Origin: Desulfovibrio sp.
GTDB lineage: Bacteria > Desulfobacterota > Desulfovibrionia > Desulfovibrionales > Desulfovibrionaceae
Assembly: GCA_022837365.1 (NCBI GenBank)
Contig: JALHHV010000071.1
Coordinates: 3,161 to 16,444 of the forward strand
Direction: 5' to 3'
DNA: 13,284 nucleotides
The number at the start of each line of letters is the position of its first letter. Position 1 is the stretch's first letter. The position numbers and the translations under genes are program-made. Positions 7,220 through 13,284 of the stretch are shown piece after piece. The notes under the pieces were generated by a model, which searched no databases, was not told the DNA's origin, and saw nothing but the letters and a program-made list of their open reading frames with translations.

Positions 7220-7234
7220 TTTCTTCATGGATGC

Positions 7235-7263
7235 TTATCGGCGGAACGCCGGGCAGGACTTTA
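7235..7263 (-). promoter_or_regulatory. Sigma-28-like promoter for the chemoreceptor gene
   Basis: On the minus strand GCCGATAA (7242-7235) matches the FliA -10 consensus exactly, and TAAAGT (7263-7258) matches the first part of the -35 consensus TAAAGTTT. The gap between TAAA and GCCGATAA is 17, against about 15 in E. coli, which weakens the call. Position upstream of a chemotaxis receptor fits flagellar-regulon control. The implied leader is about 135 nt. Confidence 0.5.
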
Positions 7264-7372
7264 GCCGGGAAACGCGATTTTCCGGCGATGATCCGCATCG
7301 CTCGCCGGAATGCCGCCCGGGCCCGGCAGGAGGGGGAAGGAAGAAGAACATCAACAATCAGGGCCGACCCTG

Positions 7373-7401
7373 AAAAACGCGGGCGCCGCAAATCGCCCGC
7401 G
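7373..7401 (-). terminator. Rho-independent terminator of the MucR-type regulator gene
   Basis: Perfect 8-bp GC stem (7378-7385 with 7394-7401), 8-nt loop, followed on the minus strand by five T residues (A at 7373-7377). It lies 28 bases beyond the regulator stop and separates it from the chemoreceptor gene further down the same strand. Confidence 0.85.
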
Positions 7402-7428
7402 CCGTCCCTGGTCCGGCCGTCCGTCGGG

Positions 7429-7821
7429 CTACGCCCCGCGGCGCTCCCACAGCTTCATGTCGCGCATCTTCTTGCGACGTTCGCGCTGCAACGACTTGCA
7501 GACCAGGGGAGTGCCCTTCTTGTAGCCGCACTTCTCGCGGTATGTTTCGGGGGTGAAGCCGTGCGTGGCCAGATGCTTCTTGGTCAGGATCTTGAACGAC
7601 TTGCCGCACTCGCAGCAGGTGATGGACTTTTCCTTGATGGCCTTCTTGGGGTCCATGCCGGCGCCATCGCCGCTTTCGGGCAGCGCACCACCTTCGCTCA
7701 GGGTCCGGATGCCCTCCGCAAGGCGCCGGACCATGGTGGTGATCTCGTCTTCGGTCATGGTCCGGACACCGGCCTGAGCCTTCACGATGTCCAGAGCCTC
7801 TTTCAGATAACTCTCCGTCAT
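7429..7821 (-). CDS. MucR/Ros family zinc-finger transcriptional regulator
   Basis: 130 residues; ATG at 7821-7819 with AAGGA at 7832-7828. The C-terminal half is a Ros-type prokaryotic zinc finger: Cys69-x2-Cys72-x10-His83-x3-His87 (TCCECGKSFKILTKKHLATHG), followed by the typical FTPETYREKCGYKKGTPLV segment and a basic tail (RERRKKMRDMKLWERR). The N-terminal half (EALDIVKAQ...MTEDEITTMVRRL) resembles the MucR oligomerisation region. These proteins bind AT-rich DNA and act as global silencers or activators, often repressing their own gene; targets here cannot be told from sequence. Upstream of the ribosome site is an inverted repeat (7835-7849) that could serve autoregulation. It stands alone, with its own terminator, and is divergent from the cobalamin operon about 430 bases away. 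Confidence 0.93.
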   Translation of the reverse strand: MTESYLKEALDIVKAQAGVRTMTEDEITTMVRRLAEGIRTLSEGGALPESGDGAGMDPKKAIKEKSITCCECGKSFKILTKKHLATHGFTPETYREKCGYKKGTPLVCKSLQRERRKKMRDMKLWERRGA

Positions 7822-7834
7822 TGCCGCTCCTTTG

Positions 7835-7849
7835 ATGTTTCATGAACAT
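7835..7849. promoter_or_regulatory. Inverted repeat ATGTT-N5-AACAT before the MucR-type gene
   Basis: Two 5-bp half-sites separated by TCATG lie immediately upstream of the ribosome binding site of the regulator. It is AT-richer than its surroundings, as expected for a Ros/MucR target. It is a candidate operator for autoregulation; short enough to be chance. Confidence 0.35.
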
Positions 7850-7858
7850 GAGGCGTGC

Positions 7859-7885
7859 ATGATACTCGTTCCGAACCTACGACAA
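7859..7885 (-). promoter_or_regulatory. Possible sigma-70 promoter of the MucR-type gene
   Basis: On the minus strand TTGTCG (7885-7880) and TATCAT (7864-7859) resemble -35 and -10 boxes, but the spacer is only 15. The position would give a leader of about 30 nt containing the inverted repeat at 7835-7849. Confidence 0.3.
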
Positions 7886-8247
7886 TCCTTCCTTCGCGGT
7901 CAACCACAATCGGATGCGTCCGCATGCAGCGCGGCGAACCGCATATCGAAGCCCGGCAGCGATGCACGCACGACACGGATGATGCAGAGTGCCCACTGAC
8001 GCAGTGGCAAGCGCAACCTTGCGACATGTACGGCTGCCTGCACGAATGGGCCGGGGCGAACCACGGGGGCGTTGCGCTCGCCGCGCGCCATGCGGCATGC
8101 CCGTTGCGGCGGCGCGGCCCCCATGCGGACAGGCACTGTTGTGCGCCGCGCCAATGCCTGCGTTCCGGCGGCGCGGGGTTCCCCCGCACCCTGTGGACCT
8201 TCGCCGCCAAAGCCCGTACCATGCGGCAAACCCATCGGGAGCCCCGC
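7865..8247. other. Divergent intergenic region, no gene recognised
   Basis: About 380 bases between the regulator promoter area and the cobalamin operon. The plus frame is open but its translation is rich in Cys, His and Arg and does not look like a protein, and no ribosome site precedes its starts. Contents seen: a 6-bp hairpin CCACTG-ACG-CAGTGG (7993-8007) and several GC-rich inverted repeats. I searched for a cobalamin riboswitch core (B12 box) ahead of the cob genes and did not find one. The operon promoter must lie here but I cannot place it. Confidence 0.5.
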
Positions 8248-8505
8248 ATGAAGTACATCATCTTCGAGGACTTTTCCGGCCACCCCGTGCCGTTCATCTT
8301 TCCGCACCGGGTGGACCACGCGGACATGCGCGAACAGCTGCCCTACACGCGCGTGCTGTCCGCCGGTTACGTGGACATGGTGGACGGCGCGTTCCGCTGC
8401 CACGGCGGCGCGCCGGAGTTGCAGGTTTCGGCCCGGGCCGGGGACGCGGCCATCATCGCCGCCAAGTTCGCACCTCGCATGCCCGGCGAGACCGACATCG
8501 CATGA
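8248..8505 (+). CDS. Small conserved-looking protein coupled to cbiA, unknown function
   Basis: 85 residues; ATG at 8248 with GGGAG at 8237-8241. An in-frame extension upstream exists but lacks protein character. The product begins MKYIIFEDFSGHPVPFIF and contains HRVDHADMREQLPYTRVLSAGYV, then a Cys-His-Gly-Gly (CHGGAPELQVSAR) and a helix DAAIIAAKF. It looks like a small alpha/beta protein with no signal peptide or membrane segment. Its TGA overlaps the cbiA ATG (ATGA, 8502-8505), so translation of the two is probably coupled. That suggests a link to cobalamin synthesis or simply a shared promoter. I do not recognise the family. Codon use is like the neighbours, which supports a real gene. Confidence 0.75.
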   Translation: MKYIIFEDFSGHPVPFIFPHRVDHADMREQLPYTRVLSAGYVDMVDGAFRCHGGAPELQVSARAGDAAIIAAKFAPRMPGETDIA

Positions 8506-10022
8506 CCCGCCCGGCGGCGCCCCACGCGGCGCCCGCGCGCCTGCCCGTCCTTGTGGTGGCGGGCACCCACAGCGGCTGCGGCAAGACCACGGCCACGCTG
8601 GCCCTGCTGGCCGCCCTGACCCGGCGCGGCCTGCGCGTGCAGTCCCTGAAGGCCGGGCCGGACTACATCGACCCCGGCCTGCACGCCGCCGTCACCGGCC
8701 GTCCGGGCTGGAACCTGGACGGCTGGATGTGCGGGCCGGAGGGGGTGCGCCGCTCGTTCGCCCGGGCGGTGCGGGCCGGAGAACCGGACGCCATTCCCGA
8801 TATCGCCGTCATCGAAGGGGTCATGGGCCTGTTCGACGGCGCCTCGGCAGAAGGGGGGCAGGGCTCCACGGCGGAAGCGGCCGCCCTGCTGGACGCCCCG
8901 GTGCTGCTGGTGGCCGACGTGCGCGGCATGTCGCGCTCGGTGGCGGCGCTGGTGGCGGGCTACACCCGGTTCGACCCGGCCCTGCGCTTTGCCGGGGTGG
9001 TCTGCAACCGGGTGGGCGGCCCCGGCCACCGCGACCTTTTGCGCGGGGCGCTGGCCGCGCACTGCCCGGACGTGCCCCTGCTGGGCCTGCTGCCCCGCGA
9101 CGAGGCCGTGGCCCTGCCCTCGCGCCATCTGGGCCTGGTCCAGGCGCACGAACATCACTGGGCGGACCTGACCGCCCGGCTGGCCGACTGGTTCGAGGCC
9201 GGGCTGGCCGCAGCCGGGCAAAGCCTGGACGGCCTGCTGGCCCGCTGCGCGGCCATGGCCCCCGAACCCCCACGGCCCGCCGCGCCCGCCACCCTTCCCC
9301 CCGCCACCGTCACCGCCACGCACCTGACCGAAGGCGCACCGCGCCGCGTGCGCGTCGGCATCGCCCGCGACGCGGCCTTCTCCTTCCTGTATCCGGAAAA
9401 CCTGTTCCTGGTGGAGGCGGCCGGGGCCGAGCCGGTGTTCTTCTCGCCGCTGGACGGCGCGGAACTGCCCCCCGGCCTCGGCGGGCTGCTGCTGCCCGGC
9501 GGCTACCCGGAACTGCACGCCGCGCGCCTGGCCGCCAACGGCCCCATGCTGGACGCCGTGCGCGCGTTCGCCGCGCTGGGCCGCCCGGTGCACGGCGAAT
9601 GCGGCGGGTTCATGTATCTGATGCGTTCCATCACCGATGCGGCGGGCGTCCGCCACGCCATGACCGGCTGCCTGCCCGCCCGTTGCCGCATGGACGGGCG
9701 GCTGCGCTCCCTAGGCTACCGCGAGGCGCACACCCTGGCCCCGTCCCCCTTCGGCCCGGCGGGCACGGCGCTGCGCGGCCACGAATTCCACTATTCGCAC
9801 CTGGAGCCCGGCGCGCCCGGCGACGATCCCGCCGCTCCGGCCCTTCCGGCCATTCCAGTATGGACCCTGCGCGACCGCAACGGCGCGCCGCTGGGACCGG
9901 AAGGGCTGCGCGCGGGTTCCGTGTCCGGCTCGTACGTCCACCTGCATTTCGGCTCCAACCCCGATGCGGCGCGCGCCTTCGTGGCCGCCTGCGCCGCCCC
10001 CGGAGACATCGCATGCCCCTGA
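8502..10022 (+). CDS. cbiA: Cobyrinate a,c-diamide synthase CbiA
   Basis: 506 residues, somewhat longer than the usual ~460. It catalyses glutamine- and ATP-dependent amidation of the a and c side chains of cob(II)yrinate in cobalamin synthesis, in the cytoplasm. N-terminal dethiobiotin-synthase-like ATPase domain: P-loop GTHSGCGKTT (21-30), SLKAGPDYIDPGLH (48-61), VIEGVMGLFDG (103-113) and LLVADVRGMSRS (135-146). A variable Ala/Pro-rich linker (about 250-282) accounts for the extra length. C-terminal class I glutamine amidotransferase domain: LLLPGGYPE (329-337), nucleophile Cys367 in HGECGGFMYL, and YVHLHFGSNP (478-487) with the catalytic His region. The start overlaps the stop of the small upstream gene, and its end overlaps cbiC by ten bases. 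The a,c-diamide specificity follows from the CbiA/CobB pattern; hydrogenobyrinate amidation (CobB) is less likely in an anaerobe. Confidence 0.96.
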   Translation: MTRPAAPHAAPARLPVLVVAGTHSGCGKTTATLALLAALTRRGLRVQSLKAGPDYIDPGLHAAVTGRPGWNLDGWMCGPEGVRRSFARAVRAGEPDAIPDIAVIEGVMGLFDGASAEGGQGSTAEAAALLDAPVLLVADVRGMSRSVAALVAGYTRFDPALRFAGVVCNRVGGPGHRDLLRGALAAHCPDVPLLGLLPRDEAVALPSRHLGLVQAHEHHWADLTARLADWFEAGLAAAGQSLDGLLARCAAMAPEPPRPAAPATLPPATVTATHLTEGAPRRVRVGIARDAAFSFLYPENLFLVEAAGAEPVFFSPLDGAELPPGLGGLLLPGGYPELHAARLAANGPMLDAVRAFAALGRPVHGECGGFMYLMRSITDAAGVRHAMTGCLPARCRMDGRLRSLGYREAHTLAPSPFGPAGTALRGHEFHYSHLEPGAPGDDPAAPALPAIPVWTLRDRNGAPLGPEGLRAGSVSGSYVHLHFGSNPDAARAFVAACAAPGDIACP

Positions 10023-10756
10023 CGCCAGACCCCGCCCGCCCGCCCGCCACGCACCCGGACGCCGCCCGTTCCGCCGACGCGGACCCGCGCCTGCAACCCG
10101 CCTTCACCCCGGACGCCATAGAGGCCCGCTCCTTCGCCATCATCGACGAAGAGGCCGGAGAGCCCAAGCCCTTCGCGGGCCGGGCCTGGGAAATCGCGCG
10201 GCGGCTGGTGCACACCTGCGCCGACTTCGACATCCTGCCCCACCTGCACCTGCCGGACGCGGCCATCGAGGCCGGGGTGGCCGCCCTTGTCCGGGGCTGC
10301 GCCATCTACACCGACACGGAAATGGCCCGCGCGGGCATGCCCCTGCGCCGTCTCGACCCGCTGGGCTGCACCGTGGCCTGCCTGCACGCCCTGCCCGGCA
10401 CGGCGGAACGCGCGCGGGAACGGGGCACCACCCGCGCCCGCGCGGCCATGGAACTGGCCGGGGACCGGCTGGGCGGGGCCATCGTGGCCGTGGGCAACGC
10501 CCCCACCGCCCTGCTGGCCCTGCTGGACCATCTGGGGGCGGGCGGCCCGCCCCCGGCGCTGGTGGTGGCCATGCCGGTGGGCTTCGTCAATGCGGCGGAA
10601 TCCAAGGAACTGTTTCTGGAACAGGCCGCCGCCCTGACGCAATATGGCCCGCAGGGGCTGCCCTGCCTGGCCCTGCGCGGCCGCAAGGGCGGCTCGCCCC
10701 TGGCCGCCGCCACCGTCAATGCAATGGCGGAAATGGCCCTGCGCATGAAAGATTGA
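10013..10756 (+). CDS. cbiC: Cobalt-precorrin-8 methylmutase CbiC
   Basis: 247 residues; ATG at 10013 inside the end of cbiA, with CGGAG at 10001-10005. It moves the C-11 methyl group to C-12, giving cobyrinate; in anaerobes the substrate carries cobalt. Family motifs: ARSFAIIDEE (38-47), ARRLVHTCADFD (62-73) with the likely catalytic His67, TDTEMARAG (100-108), AVGNAPTALL (159-168), MPVGFVNAAESKE (187-199) and RGRKGGSPLAAATVNA (222-237). The first ~28 residues are a Pro/Ala-rich extension beyond the usual start at IEARSF; the upstream ATG is kept because of its ribosome site. CbiC makes the direct precursor of the CbiA substrate, so the two adjacent genes encode consecutive steps. The rest of the pathway is not in this window. 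Confidence 0.96.
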   Translation: MPLTPDPARPPATHPDAARSADADPRLQPAFTPDAIEARSFAIIDEEAGEPKPFAGRAWEIARRLVHTCADFDILPHLHLPDAAIEAGVAALVRGCAIYTDTEMARAGMPLRRLDPLGCTVACLHALPGTAERARERGTTRARAAMELAGDRLGGAIVAVGNAPTALLALLDHLGAGGPPPALVVAMPVGFVNAAESKELFLEQAAALTQYGPQGLPCLALRGRKGGSPLAAATVNAMAEMALRMKD

Positions 10757-10768
10757 CGGCACGCCCGC

Positions 10769-10809
10769 GCGCCCCGGCATACCCGGGGGCGCCGCTTCAA
10801 AACAAGCGG
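10769..10809 (+). terminator. Two adjacent hairpins after cbiC, weak terminator
   Basis: A GC-rich stem (10769-10777 with 10783-10792, one bulged G) is followed by a perfect 6-bp stem CCGCTT/AAGCGG (10792-10797 with 10804-10809). The two share base 10792, so they may be alternatives. No T run follows, so termination may need Rho; placement at the end of the cobalamin operon supports the call. Confidence 0.4.
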
Positions 10810-10828
10810 GGGTCCGCGCCTCACGTTC

Positions 10829-10858
10829 TTGCGCAACGGGCACACCCTTTGCTATTCT
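10829..10858 (+). promoter_or_regulatory. Possible sigma-70 promoter of the DEAD-box helicase gene
   Basis: TTGCGC (10829-10834) and TATTCT (10853-10858) with an 18-bp spacer, in a locally AT-richer patch, give a leader of about 70 nt before the ATG at 10935. Confidence 0.45.
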
Positions 10859-10934
10859 GGTCGACAGGCATTCCGCTCCCTCGCCGGAGCGACGCCACAC
10901 CGCGCCGGCCCAGCCGGTCCAACAAGGAATCTGC

Positions 10935-12776
10935 ATGACCCACGATCCACGCCTCGAGGGCGACGCGCACTCGGCTGCCGACACCGGCGAAGCTCCTTCG
11001 TCCGCGCCCGGCGCACCCGACGTGCCCGCCCCCGCCGTCACCGACGTTCCCGGCACCCCCGACGTTTCCGTCGCCCCCGAATCCCCGGCCGCCGCAACCG
11101 CCGCCCCCCCCACCGAAGGCGATCCCGCCGAAATTTCCGCAGCCGACGCCGCCCCCGATGCTTCCGCTGACACTCCCCCCGACACTTTTGTTGGCGAGGA
11201 AGACCCGGCCCTGCGCCTTGCCGCGGAGATCACCCGCATCGACGAGCCCGAGGACGCGCTGCCCCCGGTGGCGCTCACCGACCTGCCCCCCGTGGTGCAG
11301 GAGGCCGCCGCCCGCGCCGGGTGGACCAACCTGATGCCGGTGCAGACCCGCGCCCTGCCGTACATCTTCGCCAAGCGCGACCTGATGGTGCAGTCGCGCA
11401 CGGGCAGCGGCAAGACCGGGGCCTTCCTGCTGCCGCTCATCGAGCGCCTTTCCCCCGACGAGGCCGCCGTGCAGGCCCTGATCCTGGTGCCCACGCGCGA
11501 ACTGGCCCTGCAGGTGGAATACGAGGCCCGCATGCTGTTCGAGGGCACGGGCCTGAACGTGGCCGCCGTGTACGGGGGCGTGGGCTACGGCAAGCAGATG
11601 GACGCCCTGCGCGAGGGCGCGCACCTGGTGGTGGGCACCCCCGGCCGCGTGCTGGACCACCTGCTGCGCCGCACCATGAACCTGGACCGCATCCGGGTGC
11701 TGGTGTTCGACGAGGCCGACCGCATGCTGTCCATCGGCTTCTACCCGGACATGAAGGAAATCCAGCGCTACCTGCCCAAGCGCCGCATTTCCGCCTATCT
11801 CTTCTCGGCCACCTACCCGCCCCACGTGCTGAACCTGGCGGGCGAATTCCTGAGCGAACCGCGCATGCTCAGCCTGAGCCACCAGCAGGTGCACGTGGCC
11901 CAGACGCAGCACCTGTATTGCGAAGCCAGGCCCATGGACAAGGACCGGGCGCTGGTGCGCATCATCGAGTCCGAGAACCCCACGGCGGCCATCATCTTCT
12001 GCAACACCAAGGCCAACGTGCACTACGTGACGGCGGTGTTGCAGGGCTTCGGCTACAATGCCGACGAGCTTTCGGCCGACCTTACCCAGGCCAAGCGCGA
12101 GCAGGTGCTGGGCAACCTGCGCAAGGGCGGGGTGCGCTTCCTTGTGGCCACCGACGTGGCCGCGCGCGGCATCGACATTCCCGATCTTTCGCACGTGATC
12201 CTGTACGAGCCGCCGGAAGACCGCGAATCGTACATCCACCGCGCCGGGCGCACCGGCCGCGCCGGTTCGGCGGGCACGGTGATCTCGCTGGTGGACATCA
12301 TCCAGAAGCTGGAATTGCAGCGCATCGCCAAGCACTACAAGATCGACATCCAGCATCGGCCCACGCCCGACGACGAGTCGGTGGCGCGCATCGCCGGGGA
12401 CCGGCTGACCGCCCTGCTGGAGGCGCGCCTGCGCGCCCGCACCGGGCTGGAGCGCGAACGGCAGCAGCGCTTCGCGCCGCTGGCCCGCGCCCTGGCCGGT
12501 GACGACGAGCAGCTTTCGCTGCTGGCCATGCTGCTGGACCAGTACTACCAGGAAAGCCTGCACGCGGCCCCGCCCATGCCCGCCACGGCCCCGAAGAGCG
12601 ACGCGACGAGCGCCGGGACGACAGGCGTGATGAACGGCGTGACGACCGGCGCGAAGAGCGCGACGGGCGCGACGGACGCCGCCGCGACCGGGACCGCCGG
12701 GATGACCGGCGTGACGAACGACGTGACGAACGGCGCGATGAACGCGACGGGCGCGATACCCGTCCCCAGCCCGTGA
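10935..12776 (+). CDS. DEAD-box ATP-dependent RNA helicase, probably frameshifted near its C terminus
   Basis: 613 residues in this frame; ATG at 10935 with AAGGAA at 10924-10929. RNA unwinding or RNP remodelling in the cytoplasm. All core motifs are intact: Q motif with Gln137 (NLMPVQTRALP), motif I SRTGSGKT (154-161), PTREL (186-190), TPGR (235-238), DEAD (259-262), SAT (291-293), IIFCNT (353-358), ATDVAARGIDI (405-415) and HRAGRTGRAG (435-444). A helical region (480-540) follows. The N terminus carries an unusual ~105-residue Pro/Ala/Asp-rich disordered extension. From about residue 553 the frame reads as Thr/Gly/Ala/Asn low complexity to the TGA at 12776. In the frame one base back (open from 12503) the same DNA gives an Arg-Asp/Glu repeat and a basic tail typical of bacterial RNA helicases. 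The native protein is probably longer. Single-copy gene with its own promoter region. Confidence 0.92.
   Translation: MTHDPRLEGDAHSAADTGEAPSSAPGAPDVPAPAVTDVPGTPDVSVAPESPAAATAAPPTEGDPAEISAADAAPDASADTPPDTFVGEEDPALRLAAEITRIDEPEDALPPVALTDLPPVVQEAAARAGWTNLMPVQTRALPYIFAKRDLMVQSRTGSGKTGAFLLPLIERLSPDEAAVQALILVPTRELALQVEYEARMLFEGTGLNVAAVYGGVGYGKQMDALREGAHLVVGTPGRVLDHLLRRTMNLDRIRVLVFDEADRMLSIGFYPDMKEIQRYLPKRRISAYLFSATYPPHVLNLAGEFLSEPRMLSLSHQQVHVAQTQHLYCEARPMDKDRALVRIIESENPTAAIIFCNTKANVHYVTAVLQGFGYNADELSADLTQAKREQVLGNLRKGGVRFLVATDVAARGIDIPDLSHVILYEPPEDRESYIHRAGRTGRAGSAGTVISLVDIIQKLELQRIAKHYKIDIQHRPTPDDESVARIAGDRLTALLEARLRARTGLERERQQRFAPLARALAGDDEQLSLLAMLLDQYYQESLHAAPPMPATAPKSDATSAGTTGVMNGVTTGAKSATGATDAAATGTAGMTGVTNDVTNGAMNATGAIPVPSP
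12568..12592 (+). other. Likely frameshift site in the helicase gene
   Basis: Two C4 runs (12568-12571 and 12589-12592) lie just before the point where the alternate frame starts to read as Arg-Glu/Asp repeats. Adding one C to the second run would join ...MPATAP to EERRDERRDDRR without a break. Candidates are a sequencing or assembly deletion, a real mutation, or slippage. The shift must lie between 12503 and 12776, because the alternate frame has a stop at 12500-12502. Confidence 0.5.
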
Positions 12777-13284
12777 CCGGGGACGGCGAGGCCGCCACGG
12801 ACGATACCGCCCACGCAGAGGGCGCGGAACAGCGCACGGAACCCCGTGAGGACGGGCAGGCCCCCCGCGAGGGACGCCGCCGGTCGCGGCGCGGCCGTGG
12901 CCGCAAGCGCCGCCGCGAGGCCGAGGCCCTTGCCGCGCAGGAAGGCGCTCCGGACGCTGGCGTCCCGGAATATCCGGATGACGGAATGGACGACGATGGG
13001 GCGGACGGCGGCCTGACCGGCACCCCGGAAACGGCCGTGGCCGCCGCTCCGGAAGCGCCCAGGCAGCCCCGCGAACCACGGACGCCCAAGGCCGCCGCTC
13101 CCGCCGCAACGGACGCCGACGACGCCGAGGCGGAAGACATCCCCACAGACAAACCCGGCACTGACAAGCCCGGAACTAACAAGCCCGCCCCCGACAAGCC
13201 CGGCAGGGCCAAACCCGCGCGCCCGGCCCGGGGCAAGGCCACCGGCCGTGCCGCCAAGGCCGATGCCGAAAAGGCCGACGCGGA
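12593..13284 (+). CDS. C-terminal extension of the helicase in a shifted frame, runs off the window
   Basis: This frame is open from 12503 to the window end; the part from 12593 reads as a helicase tail of at least 230 residues. First comes an Arg-Asp/Glu repeat (12596-12757, units RDER, RDDR, REER), then an acidic stretch, then RRRSRRGRGRKRRRE (about 12869-12913), a Pro/Ala/Glu-rich spacer, and five pentapeptide repeats of the type T-D-K-P-G (13145-13219), then Lys/Ala-rich sequence. Such basic, disordered tails bind RNA in RhlE/CsdA-type helicases. Alternatively it is a separate gene starting at the GTG at 12773, whose GTGA overlaps the helicase stop. I find no ribosome site for that start, and the Arg-Asp repeat lies upstream of it, so one frameshifted helicase gene is more likely. 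Confidence 0.65.
12601..12757. repeat. Degenerate 12-bp-period tandem repeat encoding Arg-Asp/Glu
   Basis: The DNA is built of imperfect units around CGCGACGAGCGC/CGTGATGAACGG, period about 12 bp and interrupted near 12665-12695. In the shifted helicase frame they encode RDER/RDDR units; in the main frame Thr-Gly-Val-Met-Asn-like low complexity. Such arrays change length by slippage. Confidence 0.7.

Noticed and set aside
7143..7391. 82-codon minus-strand ORF between the chemoreceptor and the MucR-type gene
   Set aside because: It overlaps the regulator's terminator and the chemoreceptor promoter region, and the product shows no family features.
7855..8247. Upstream extension of the 85-codon gene to an ATG at 7855
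   Set aside because: The added 131 residues are Cys/His/Arg-rich and not protein-like, and the ATG at 8248 has a good ribosome site.
7900..8247. Cobalamin riboswitch upstream of the cbiA operon
   Set aside because: I looked for the B12 box and conserved core; only unrelated short hairpins were seen. A covariance-model search would settle it.
10821..13109. 762-codon minus-strand ORF opposite the helicase
   Set aside because: The plus strand carries every DEAD-box motif in order; the minus product is His/Gly/Val-rich low complexity, an artefact of codon bias.
12773..13284. Separate gene starting at GTG 12773
   Set aside because: Not excluded, but there is no ribosome site and the protein-like Arg-Asp repeat in the same frame begins about 180 bases earlier, which fits a continuation of the helicase better.

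Overview
The window is very GC-rich and densely coded. It suggests a sulfate-reducing Desulfovibrionaceae bacterium of the Desulfovibrio/Nitratidesulfovibrio type. The clues are the composition, a MucR/Ros-type zinc-finger regulator, a chemoreceptor with a c-type haem motif, free-standing cobalamin genes (cbiA-cbiC), and a permease-less cluster of a binding protein, a GTPase and an ABC ATPase. The family assignment is inference; there is no rRNA or other marker gene here.

Layout. (1) 1-711, plus strand: the 3' part of a membrane-anchored, periplasmic Cache-type sensor with no output domain. (2) 851-3488, plus: three overlapping genes for a binding-protein-fold protein without an export signal, a HypB/UreG/CobW-like GTPase rich in cysteine motifs, and an ABC ATPase without any membrane partner. 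(3) 3673-4392, plus: an alpha/beta hydrolase with a degenerate catalytic signature. (4) 4567-5064, minus: a small protein with two copies of a four-cysteine module, convergent with the hydrolase and followed by a terminator. (5) 5294-7090, minus: a methyl-accepting chemotaxis protein with a CxxCH motif in its periplasmic domain; a 9-bp tandem repeat spans its stop codon and a sigma-28-like promoter lies upstream. (6) 7429-7821, minus: a MucR/Ros family regulator with a strong terminator. (7) 8248-10756, plus: an operon of a small unknown gene, cbiA and cbiC, all overlapping. (8) 10935 to the window end, plus: a DEAD-box RNA helicase whose frame stops at 12776, while the basic, repeat-rich tail expected of such a helicase runs on in another frame to the edge.

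How the genes fit together. cbiA and cbiC catalyse two steps of adenosylcobalamin synthesis; the 85-codon gene in front is translationally coupled to cbiA. The three-gene module at 851-3488 is the best candidate for an undescribed system. Its proteins look like a cytoplasmic assembly derived from transporter and metal-chaperone parts, perhaps for handling a metal or metal-containing ligand. The chemoreceptor probably reports redox state, oxygen or a small ligand through a periplasmic haem.

No tRNA, rRNA, insertion sequence, CRISPR array or recognisable riboswitch was found.
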